NCBI GenBank assembly: GCA_003153855.1
Contig: PMBM01000168.1
Span: 11,933-17,014, forward strand
Length of the DNA: 5,082 nt
Reading direction: 5' to 3'
Source of the DNA: Propionibacteriaceae bacterium
GTDB taxonomy: Bacteria; Actinomycetota; Actinomycetes; Propionibacteriales; Propionibacteriaceae
The position numbers and the translations under genes were made by a program. Shown here in pieces: positions 1 to 5,082 of this stretch. The notes below the pieces were generated by a model, which did not search any database, was not told where the DNA came from, and saw nothing but the letters and a program-made list of their open reading frames with translations. Each line of letters opens with the position of its first letter. The stretch's first letter is position 1.

Positions 1-661
1 CGCGCTTGGCGTCGAGGTTGCCGAGCGTCAGCGAGTCCTGCAAGCCGAGCTTGATGCGGGCGACGGCGATGGAGACCTTGCGGGTCACGAACTCCGTACC
101 GCGGCGCGGGGACTCGTGGTTGAACAGGATGCCGGAGCTGGCGTGCATCCCGTACGACTCGCGGTAGTTGATGGTCATGTAGTGGCCGTAGACCTTGGAG
201 ACGCCGTACGGGGACCGGGGCCACAGCAGCGTCGACTCGCGCTGGGGGACCTCCTGGACCTTGCCGAACATCTCGGAGCTCGACGCCTGGTAGAAGTGGA
301 CCCTCTTGGGGTCGTTGCCGGAGTACAGGCGGATGGCTTCCAGCGCGTTGAGCACGCCGAGGCCGGTCACCTGGGAGGTGACGTGGGCGTTCTCCCAGCT
401 GTACGCGACGAACGAGATCGCGCCGAGGTTGTAGAACTCGTCGGGGTTCGAGGCGTCGAGCGTACGCGTGAGGCTGGAGCTGTCCAGCAGGTCACCGAAG
501 TGCACCTTCAGGTCGGGAACGATGCTCTGTACGAGCTCGAGCTTCGGGTTGTTCTGGCCGCGGATGAACCCGTGGACCTCGTAACCCTTGGACAGCAGAA
601 GCTCCGCCAGGTACAGCCCGTCTTGGCCTGTGACACCGGTGATGAGCGCGACCTTCGACAC
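1..661 (-). CDS. gmd: GDP-mannose 4,6-dehydratase, N-terminal part (3' end outside window)
   Basis: This cytoplasmic short-chain dehydrogenase/reductase enzyme converts GDP-D-mannose to GDP-4-dehydro-6-deoxy-D-mannose using bound NADP. That is the first step to GDP-L-fucose, GDP-D-rhamnose and related sugars. The visible 220 codons start at GTG 661 and read MSKVALITGVTGQDG, the glycine-rich Rossmann motif typical of Gmd (G9, G12, G15). Then come R34 after the second strand, the GDLLDSSSL stretch (56-64), the active-site SSSEMFG (127-133; S128 and E130 match Thr132 and Glu134 of the E. coli enzyme), and YGVSK with catalytic Y152 and K156. The stretch FNHESPRRG and the terminal GNLDAKR are near-diagnostic for Gmd over other NDP-sugar epimerases. 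Family members are usually about 320-375 residues, so roughly the last third is missing because of the window edge, not a mutation. The GTG start is supported by a well-spaced ribosome binding site and by alignment of the Rossmann motif at residue 7. It lies downstream of, and co-directional with, the DUF4214 gene. Confidence 0.95.
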   Translation of the reverse strand, partial: MSKVALITGVTGQDGLYLAELLLSKGYEVHGFIRGQNNPKLELVQSIVPDLKVHFGDLLDSSSLTRTLDASNPDEFYNLGAISFVAYSWENAHVTSQVTGLGVLNALEAIRLYSGNDPKRVHFYQASSSEMFGKVQEVPQRESTLLWPRSPYGVSKVYGHYMTINYRESYGMHASSGILFNHESPRRGTEFVTRKVSIAVARIKLGLQDSLTLGNLDAKR

Positions 662-668
662 TCCGATT

Positions 669-674
669 CCTCTC
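669..674 (-). promoter_or_regulatory. Ribosome binding site of gmd
   Basis: The minus strand reads GAGAGG, followed by 7 nt and then GTG at 661. This purine-rich site decides the GTG start. The minus-strand ATG at 702 is in another frame and gives no recognisable protein. Confidence 0.7.
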
Positions 675-700
675 GATCAGTCGACGTATAACCGGTCGTC

Positions 701-706
701 ACTCTA
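701..706 (-). promoter_or_regulatory. Possible -10 box for gmd
   Basis: The minus strand reads TAGAGT, which fits the actinobacterial TAnnnT -10 consensus. It would give a leader of roughly 30 nt before the gmd GTG. No TTGAC-like -35 box is found at 16-18 nt spacing. The motif could therefore be chance, or gmd may be transcribed by read-through from the upstream DUF4214 gene. The rest of the 99-bp gap is GC-rich, and I see no convincing terminator with a T-run in it. Confidence 0.25.
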
Positions 707-760
707 GCGTGCTGCAGACTTCCGCCTCCCGGCGCCGCGCACCCCGGACCCGAACCACGG

Positions 761-3640
761 CTAGAACCGCGTCTGGGCGATGAGGTCGTACTCCTGGCTG
801 CCCGCGAGGTTGATGGCGAGGGTGATGTCGCCCGTGGTGAGGACCTGGTCGGTCCAGTAGGGCCAGCCGGTGGCGTCCGGGTTGCGCTTCAGGAGTGCCT
901 GGTAGAGGTCGAGCACGCGATGCATCCGGGACTCAGTGGACTGGTAGAAGCCGTAGGCGACCTTGTCGCGGCCGTAACTGGGGTCGGTCGTGTGAGTTAC
1001 CCAGGCCGCGAGCCCGGCAGCGTCGGGTGCTCGGTTGAGGAGCTTGGTGTACAGGGCGGTCACCCACGAGGTGGGGGTGCCCCCTGCGTGGTAGAGGTAG
1101 TACTCGTCGGAGGAGTAGAACCGGCTTGCCACGTCGGCCACCGAGAACGTCTTGTTGCGGAGCAGTGCAACCCAGCCGGCGAGTCCGGCGGCATCGGGTG
1201 CGCGGCCGAGGGTGTCGGCGTACATCTTGGTCACGATCGCGTTGAGCCACTCGTCGGAGTTCGCCATGGTCGACAGGAACGCGGGCCGCGTGAGGGACCC
1301 GTTCGCGAGTGCTGTGCTCTTGGCGGCAAGCTCGTCCGCGGTGGGCTGGCGACCGAGGAAGTCCTGGTAGGCCGCCTTCACAAAGGCTTTGTACGCGCTG
1401 GTGTCGGCCACGTTCGCGGACACGACCACGGTGCCTGTCGCGGCCGCTGCGCCGTCGATGGCGACGAGGCCACCAGTCCCGTCGGTGCTGGCGGCGTTGA
1501 TCGAGTAGGTGTACGTCCCGACTGCCACCGGCTTGCCGGCAGCGTCCGCCCCGTCCCAGGTCACGCCACGGATCGACCCGTCGGTGGTCGCTGGCGTGCT
1601 GAGTGTCCTCACCACGGTGCCATCCGCCTTCTTGACCACCAGTGTCCCGGCGTTGAGCGGCTTCGTGGCGTCGATGCCAGGTGCCCATGCGGCCGTCTTG
1701 GTGAAGTCGACGGTGGACGGTGCCAGCACGCCGAGAAGCCGAGCCGGTGAGGTCGCCAACGAGGAGTAGTCCCGCCACACCAGCTCCGTGGCCGTGGAGC
1801 ACAGAACGTGGCCGATGCCGTCCGTCGCCCCGGCGTCGCACGTCCCAAGATCGCTCAGCGAGTCGGTCGCGAGGTTCCAGAGCCATGTGCCGGCTCCTTG
1901 ACGCGTCGAGCCGACCAGCTCGCCAGGGCTCCAGACGACTGCGTATCCGTCACCGAGCGCGCTGAATGCCATTCCTCCCTGGTTGGACTTCGAGGACTGC
2001 ACCTGGCCTGTCGCCAGGCTGAAGACCTCGGCCACGTTGTTGCAGCTCATGCCGAGCCAATCGTTCCAGACCACGATGACGGTGCAGGCGACTCCGCCAT
2101 TCGCGAGGGTCGTCACTCGGGGTGCGGCCTTCCCCGTGAGGTCGTTGGCTGTCACCTTGATGGGGCCGATGCCGCCGTTGTCACGGGTCATGGCGTAGTA
2201 GGTGGAGCCGAACAGGGCTCCGTCCGACGGGAACGTCCCGACAGTCGTGCCGTCAGCCCGGATGATCGTCGTCTGATCGGTCGAGTCACTGGGCAGGGAG
2301 ACGTAGGGCCCACTGATGTCAGCGGTGGAGACGTCACCGTTCAGGTCTGTCTGGCTCAAGGCCAGACCCTTGGCAGCCCGGTCGTACAGCTGGACACCGT
2401 CCATCCCGACTGTCGCACTACGGCCCGAGGAAGCGCTCACGCTGTACGCGCGCAGCCCCAGCTGGGTCTCCGTGCCGAAGCCAGCTGAGGAGACCGCGCG
2501 TGACCAGGCAGGGCCTCCGATCTCGGGGATCGAGCCGTCGCGCGAATCAGCTCCCACGACCATGCCGGGAGTCAGCGCCAGGGCGTTGGGTGTGATCTTG
2601 GTGGTCGGCAACGGCATGCTGGCGCCGAGGGAACCGTCGGAGTTCACCTTCTTGACGAAAGGCACCGTGTTGGCATCGACACCCGAGACGTACGCGGTGT
2701 CGCCGAGGGAGATCGACAGGGGAAGCAGGTCCGCCGGAACCTGGACCGGAAGCGCCGTTGCGCCGGTCCAGGCGAGGATCCCGTCGGTACCGAAGACGAG
2801 GGTCGTGGATCCGTAGTTCCGCATGGTTCCGCCGACGTAGTACCCCTGTATCTGAGGTGTGCACGTGGGTGTCCCGGCAAGACCCGACAGGGGTCGCGAG
2901 CAGAGGGTGATCGCCGAGGTGCTGCCCGTGGAGTACAGGATCTGCGTTGCCGAGGTCGTGAACCCGACCTCGGGGTTGGTGTACCAGCCCAGGGATCCAT
3001 CCATCGTCGCCCACGGGCCGGGAGCCGTGCTGCTGTTGGGTGCGTAGGCGACCAGCTGGCCATAACCCGTCCCCGGCGCCACCCAGAGGACACCCCCCGA
3101 GGCGGTCAGGTACACCTTCGCGTCAGACGGGCTGCCGCCACCGCTCGGCGGTGTGAGCGGCTGGGCCGCCGTGCCGGCGACGTAGTCGTAGACCGACCAG
3201 GACAGTCCCCACCCTGCGGTGAGGAGGTGGTCGTTCATGCTGGTCGGGCATTCCGTGAGGGAGAACGTGTCCATGACACCGGACGCCAGGTGCAGGACGT
3301 GCGCCACGCACGGCGCGCTCGTGAACCCGACCACCACCCCGTGTCCGGCGTAGAGCTGGCTGCCCACATTGGTGTCGACGGTCGAGGACCAGCTCTGCCC
3401 CAGATCGGTCGTGACGTACGGGGGTATCACGGCGGACGAGCCGACGACTGTCGGCTCGTTGGTGATGATGTCGGGTGCGATCCCCGTCGGCAGGGACGTG
3501 CGCACCTCGGGAGTCGCCGCGTACGCCCTGACGGGACTCAAGGCCGCCGTGCCGAGGACGAGCAGGGTGCCGAGAACGACGACCAGGGGCCGCGTGAGCA
3601 GGCGGGACGGGCCCGTCGGGGGGTGATCAACGGAGAACAC
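761..3640 (-). CDS. Secreted protein: beta-rich N-terminal region, FlgD-like Ig domain, four DUF4214-type repeats
   Basis: This is a predicted exported protein of 959 residues and unknown function. Residues 1-41 form a Sec signal peptide: arginines R13 and R17, a hydrophobic core at 19-34, and AYA before the likely cut at 41/42. Residues 42-640 are rich in Gly, Ser, Thr and short beta-strand patterns. They carry one Asp-box motif (TDLGQSW, 78-84; pattern S/T-x-D-x-G-x-S/T-W counted from T77), which suggests a beta-propeller. The eight cysteines sit in four close pairs (111/131, 247/260, 519/533, 601/614), as expected for disulfides outside the cell. Residues about 642-744 resemble the FlgD Ig-like domain (ADGTVVRTL, then TWDGADAAGKPVAVGTYTY). 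Residues 745-959 hold four DUF4214-like repeats. No C-terminal membrane anchor or sortase signal is seen. I chose GTG 3640 because GGAAGGGA lies 5 nt upstream; ATG 3655 and ATG 3715 have no such site and would place that purine tract inside the gene. Families with DUF4214 often occur in exported or glycan-related proteins, which fits the neighbouring gmd. The function is inferred from location only. Confidence 0.88.
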   Translation of the reverse strand: MFSVDHPPTGPSRLLTRPLVVVLGTLLVLGTAALSPVRAYAATPEVRTSLPTGIAPDIITNEPTVVGSSAVIPPYVTTDLGQSWSSTVDTNVGSQLYAGHGVVVGFTSAPCVAHVLHLASGVMDTFSLTECPTSMNDHLLTAGWGLSWSVYDYVAGTAAQPLTPPSGGGSPSDAKVYLTASGGVLWVAPGTGYGQLVAYAPNSSTAPGPWATMDGSLGWYTNPEVGFTTSATQILYSTGSTSAITLCSRPLSGLAGTPTCTPQIQGYYVGGTMRNYGSTTLVFGTDGILAWTGATALPVQVPADLLPLSISLGDTAYVSGVDANTVPFVKKVNSDGSLGASMPLPTTKITPNALALTPGMVVGADSRDGSIPEIGGPAWSRAVSSAGFGTETQLGLRAYSVSASSGRSATVGMDGVQLYDRAAKGLALSQTDLNGDVSTADISGPYVSLPSDSTDQTTIIRADGTTVGTFPSDGALFGSTYYAMTRDNGGIGPIKVTANDLTGKAAPRVTTLANGGVACTVIVVWNDWLGMSCNNVAEVFSLATGQVQSSKSNQGGMAFSALGDGYAVVWSPGELVGSTRQGAGTWLWNLATDSLSDLGTCDAGATDGIGHVLCSTATELVWRDYSSLATSPARLLGVLAPSTVDFTKTAAWAPGIDATKPLNAGTLVVKKADGTVVRTLSTPATTDGSIRGVTWDGADAAGKPVAVGTYTYSINAASTDGTGGLVAIDGAAAATGTVVVSANVADTSAYKAFVKAAYQDFLGRQPTADELAAKSTALANGSLTRPAFLSTMANSDEWLNAIVTKMYADTLGRAPDAAGLAGWVALLRNKTFSVADVASRFYSSDEYYLYHAGGTPTSWVTALYTKLLNRAPDAAGLAAWVTHTTDPSYGRDKVAYGFYQSTESRMHRVLDLYQALLKRNPDATGWPYWTDQVLTTGDITLAINLAGSQEYDLIAQTRF
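764..1408 (-). other. DUF4214-type repeat region (four helical repeats) within the exported protein
   Basis: Residues 745-959 of the exported protein contain four related units, each built on a helix ending in Leu-x-Arg and followed by Pro, then a helix with Gly-Leu or Trp. The cores are DFLGRQPTADEL (LGR at 762-764), DTLGRAPDAAGLAGW (811-813), KLLNRAPDAAGLAAW (868-870) and ALLKRNPDATGWPYW (917-919). They are about 48-57 residues apart. Each is followed by a segment with an aromatic or Ser-rich helix such as FLSTMANSDEW, FYSSDEYY, FYQSTESR or LAGSQEYD. This is the DUF4214 pattern, which resembles the phycobilisome linker fold. Units 2 and 3 are nearly identical in the core, and units 1 and 4 have diverged. 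Confidence 0.85.
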
Positions 3641-3645
3641 GAGTT

Positions 3646-3653
3646 TCCCTTCC
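3646..3653 (-). promoter_or_regulatory. Ribosome binding site that sets the GTG start of the DUF4214 protein
   Basis: The minus strand reads GGAAGGGA with 5 nt before GTG 3640. An in-frame ATG (3655) overlaps this tract. If that ATG were used, the tract would encode residues 2-4, and the upstream sequence (GGGCCTGTA) is a poor binding site. Confidence 0.65.
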
Positions 3654-3683
3654 ATTACAGGCCCAGCCACGACTCGCGAGCAC

Positions 3684-3689
3684 AGGCTA
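3684..3689 (-). promoter_or_regulatory. Possible -10 box for the DUF4214 gene
   Basis: The minus strand reads TAGCCT (TAnnnT), preceded by GT. It would place transcription start near 3677 and give a leader of roughly 37 nt. The nearest -35-like hexamer is GTGACA at 3715-3710, but the 20-nt spacer is longer than usual, so the promoter would be weak or activator-dependent. The call is tentative. Confidence 0.25.
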
Positions 3690-3690
3690 A

Positions 3691-3708
3691 CGCCGGCCAG
3701 CGCCGGCC
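3691..3708. repeat. Short direct repeat in the divergent intergenic region
   Basis: The 8-mer CGCCGGCC occurs twice with starts 10 bp apart (3691-3698 and 3701-3708), so both copies face the same side of the helix. The repeat falls inside the spacer of the tentative promoter for the DUF4214 gene. It may be a protein-binding site or simply a product of GC-rich sequence. Confidence 0.4.
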
Positions 3709-3777
3709 GTGTCACGTATGCGGAATCGATATCCAGGGCTCAGCAACTCAGCGCGCGCCCATCCCGCGGCTCGGCCA

Positions 3778-3787
3778 GGCACGTGCC
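3778..3787. repeat. Perfect 10-bp palindrome GGCACGTGCC
   Basis: This perfect inverted repeat is centred on CACGTG, between the divergent DUF4214 and lipoprotein genes. It could be an operator for a dimeric regulator. The symmetry does not extend beyond 10 bp, so chance is a fair explanation. Confidence 0.25.
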
Positions 3788-3839
3788 ACGGTCGGGTGCT
3801 CGATGGCAGCGGGTGAGCGGCATGTTCTGCTCGGCCCAC

Positions 3840-3845
3840 TACGGT
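3840..3845 (+). promoter_or_regulatory. Possible -10 box for a leaderless lipoprotein mRNA
   Basis: TACGGT fits TAnnnT and ends 6 nt before GTG 3852, the spacing expected if transcription starts at the first base of the start codon. Leaderless mRNAs are common in actinobacteria. No good Shine-Dalgarno sequence precedes this GTG, which agrees with the idea. No clear -35 box is seen. Confidence 0.35.
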
Positions 3846-3851
3846 AGTCGC

Positions 3852-4283
3852 GTGCATCTGGAGCGACGGGCCGCCATCGGCATGATCGGCCTCGCCCTCT
3901 TGGCCGGAGGGTGCTCGGCACGAGTGACTCAGCCGGGGTCGGCGTACAGCGGCTCACCCATTCCGTCCGCTGTCCACGCAGCCCCGTCGGGCACAGTCAC
4001 GATGGCTGCCCTCGGCTGGAAGAACGGTCCGGCCGACCGGATCTTCCTGCCGATCGGCGCGACCATCGACCGCCGTGTCGACCAGGCGAACGTCATCACC
4101 GCGATCGGGCGTCCGGAGATGGCCGCGTTCGTACTGTCCACGCTGACCGAGACGCTCCCGTCGTACGGCTGGACGATCACGGCGGACGCCGGCGGCTCGT
4201 TGGTGTTCAGCGACGCCACGTACGACGGCGCCTTCACCTCCGACTCGTCCCTCTGGGCGCTCACGATCCGCGTGAAGGCCTGA
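3852..4283 (+). CDS. Small predicted lipoprotein of unknown function
   Basis: This is a 143-residue protein with a lipoprotein signal peptide: HLERR charged start, hydrophobic core at 7-18 and a lipobox-like LAGGC with Cys21 as the probable lipidated residue. Ala at -3 is less usual than Leu, so lipidation is likely but not certain. The mature part is about 123 residues: a Ser/Pro/Gly-rich linker to about residue 50, then a compact domain. That domain has FLPIGATIDRR (65-75), a helix about 88-102, then TLPSYGWTIT (101-110), SLVFSDATYDGAF (116-128) and a final strand LWALTIRVKA. This looks like an alpha/beta fold exposed outside the membrane. I do not recognise the family. Third codon positions are strongly G/C in this frame, supporting a real gene. 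GTG 3852 is preferred because it gives a standard signal peptide. ATG 3822 would add residues without a good binding site, and ATG 3882 would cut off the charged start. It diverges from the DUF4214 gene and converges on the hydrolase gene. Confidence 0.8.
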   Translation: MHLERRAAIGMIGLALLAGGCSARVTQPGSAYSGSPIPSAVHAAPSGTVTMAALGWKNGPADRIFLPIGATIDRRVDQANVITAIGRPEMAAFVLSTLTETLPSYGWTITADAGGSLVFSDATYDGAFTSDSSLWALTIRVKA

Positions 4284-4284
4284 C

Positions 4285-4296
4285 GGTCGCGCGACC
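4285..4296. repeat. Perfect 12-bp palindrome GGTCGCGCGACC just after the lipoprotein stop
   Basis: This inverted repeat starts 2 nt after the TGA of the lipoprotein gene. It can form only a tight hairpin and has no T-run. It may add to the transcription-ending structure of this convergent gap. Confidence 0.4.
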
Positions 4297-4307
4297 TGCG
4301 GGTCTGT

Positions 4308-4336
4308 GGGCGACGCCGGCCGGCGTCGAGTCGCCC
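4308..4336. terminator. Possible bidirectional terminator between convergent genes
   Basis: Two overlapping inverted repeats can form. One is the 16-bp palindrome GACGCCGGCCGGCGTC (4312-4327). The other is an outer stem pairing GGGCGAC (4308-4314) with GTCGCCC (4330-4336). The position, 24 nt past the lipoprotein stop and 7 nt past the hydrolase stop, suits a shared terminator for both strands. There is no T-run on either side. That is common in high-GC actinobacteria but leaves the call unproven. Confidence 0.5.
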
Positions 4337-4343
4337 TCCGTTC

Positions 4344-5048
4344 TCAGGCGAGCGTCTCCAGCAGGGCCGTGAGGCCGTCGGGGTCGGCCACCATCGCATC
4401 ATGGCCGCAGGCCAAAGTGGCCACCTCCCAGCCGAGCCGGCCGCTCACCTGCGTCACGGCCGCGTCGAGGTTCCCGGTTGGGAACGCCGTACGGATGAAC
4501 AGCTTCCTCGGTACGGACTCGAGCCCGCCTGTGACGGTGATCCGGTCGGTGTAGGTCTTGATCGGGTGGGGCGTGCAGAGCTCGTCGACCCAGTCCGCGT
4601 CGCTTCCCGAGCATCCCAGCGCCGACGCGGGGAAGCCGGGGATCGTGATCGCGCCCGTCTTCGGTGCCGCGGCGATCGCGTCCCGCAGCCCTTGCGTGGT
4701 GTCGTCGACCATCGCGCAGGGGCTCCCGGTGGTCGGCAGGAAGGCGTCGACGAGAGCTACCGCCTTCAACGATCCCGCGATCTGCTCCGCGGCGCCGCTG
4801 ACGACGTAGCCGGCGTACGAGTGGCCGACGAGCACCGCGTCGGAGAGCTCTTCCCAGTGGATGACGTTGACGATGTCCGTGATGTGCGTGTCGAGCCCGA
4901 CGTCGGCGGTCAGCAGATGCGACCGCTCGCCCAGCCCGGTGAGCGTCGGTGCGAAGACGCGGTGCCCACGAGCCGTGAGCCGGTCCGCCACGTACCGCCA
5001 GCACCACCCGCCGTGCCATGCGCCATGGACGAGGACGAAATCTGTCAT
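4344..5048 (-). CDS. Alpha/beta hydrolase, EstC / hydroxynitrile lyase-like group
   Basis: This 234-residue cytoplasmic enzyme has the single-domain alpha/beta hydrolase fold. It opens directly with the first core strand and oxyanion-hole motif FVLVHGAWHGGWCW (4-17), typical of the EstC / salicylate-esterase / hydroxynitrile-lyase group. The nucleophile elbow is GHSYAG (75-80) with Ser77. The catalytic His is His216 in ACGHDAMVADPD (213-224). The acid is less clear: the stretch after strand 6, FIRTAFPTGNLD (184-195), lacks Asp at the usual place, and Asp195 is the best candidate. Length is close to or slightly below the usual 230-280. The natural substrate cannot be read from the sequence; a carboxylester is the likeliest guess. 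The start is firm because of a strong ribosome binding site and the motif lying at residue 4. No signal peptide is seen. It converges on the lipoprotein gene and shows no obvious link to the sugar-nucleotide gene at the other end of the window. Confidence 0.92.
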   Translation of the reverse strand: MTDFVLVHGAWHGGWCWRYVADRLTARGHRVFAPTLTGLGERSHLLTADVGLDTHITDIVNVIHWEELSDAVLVGHSYAGYVVSGAAEQIAGSLKAVALVDAFLPTTGSPCAMVDDTTQGLRDAIAAAPKTGAITIPGFPASALGCSGSDADWVDELCTPHPIKTYTDRITVTGGLESVPRKLFIRTAFPTGNLDAAVTQVSGRLGWEVATLACGHDAMVADPDGLTALLETLA

Positions 5049-5054
5049 GCCCGG

Positions 5055-5062
5055 ACTCCTTT
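5055..5062 (-). promoter_or_regulatory. Strong ribosome binding site of the hydrolase gene
   Basis: The minus strand reads AAAGGAGT, 6 nt before ATG 5048. It is the best Shine-Dalgarno match in the window. Only 20 further bases are visible upstream, so no promoter can be judged. Confidence 0.85.
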
Positions 5063-5082
5063 GTCTCAGTGAGCCCTCCCCA

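Noticed and set aside
116..691. A 191-residue plus-strand open reading frame opposite gmd
   Set aside because: It is the antisense of a clear Gmd sequence. Its Val/Asp/Gly/Arg-rich composition is typical of high-GC shadow frames, and it has no recognisable motif.
730..737. CGGCGCCG palindrome after the DUF4214 stop as a terminator
   Set aside because: The stem is only 4 bp with no loop or T-run, and such 8-mers are common in GC-rich DNA.
920..1750. A 276-residue plus-strand open reading frame
   Set aside because: It is antisense to the DUF4214 gene, Gly/Val/Arg-rich and without domain signal.
933..1886. A 317-residue minus-strand open reading frame inside the DUF4214 gene
   Set aside because: It is an overlapping frame on the same strand with extreme Arg/His content, while the main frame there encodes the FlgD-like and DUF4214 domains.
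3227..3847. A 206-residue plus-strand open reading frame spanning the start of the DUF4214 gene and the intergenic region
   Set aside because: It covers the signal peptide region in antisense, has Arg/His/Gly-rich shadow composition and no good ribosome binding site that I can see.
3929..4402. A 157-residue minus-strand open reading frame across the lipoprotein gene
   Set aside because: It is antisense to a frame with a signal peptide, lipobox and good third-position GC bias, and it would overlap the end of the hydrolase gene.
4401..5072. A 223-residue plus-strand open reading frame opposite the hydrolase
   Set aside because: It is antisense to an alpha/beta hydrolase with intact Ser and His motifs, and its composition is that of a shadow frame.

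Overview
The window looks like chromosomal DNA from a high-GC actinobacterium. Codons end mostly in G or C, GTG starts are used, Shine-Dalgarno sequences are AGGAG-like, and the proteins have actinobacterial-style signal and lipobox sequences. I cannot name the genus from the sequence alone. The gene density is ordinary. I see no rRNA, tRNA, CRISPR array, insertion sequence or integrase.

Layout from left to right. (1) Positions 1-661, minus strand: the N-terminal 220 codons of a GDP-mannose 4,6-dehydratase (gmd); the window edge cuts off its 3' end. (2) Positions 761-3640, minus strand: a large secreted protein of about 959 residues. It has a Sec signal peptide, a long beta-rich N-terminal region with one Asp-box motif and eight cysteines in four close pairs, a FlgD-type Ig-like domain, and four DUF4214-like helical repeats at the C-terminus. 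(3) Positions 3641-3851: a 211-bp divergent intergenic region with weak promoter candidates and short repeats. (4) Positions 3852-4283, plus strand: a small lipoprotein of unknown function, possibly read from a leaderless mRNA. (5) Positions 4284-4343: a short convergent gap with two GC-rich palindromes, probably a terminator region. (6) Positions 4344-5048, minus strand: an alpha/beta hydrolase of the EstC/hydroxynitrile-lyase-like group, with a strong ribosome binding site.

The gmd gene and the DUF4214 protein point the same way with 99 bp between them, so they may be co-transcribed. Gmd makes GDP-4-dehydro-6-deoxy-mannose, the precursor of GDP-fucose, GDP-rhamnose and related deoxysugars. 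The neighbouring exported protein could therefore belong to the same cell-envelope or exopolysaccharide locus; this is inferred from position only. The lipoprotein and the hydrolase have no evident link to this pathway.

Nothing here is clearly a new system. The least explained item is the exported DUF4214 protein, whose N-terminal region of about 600 residues I cannot assign to a family.
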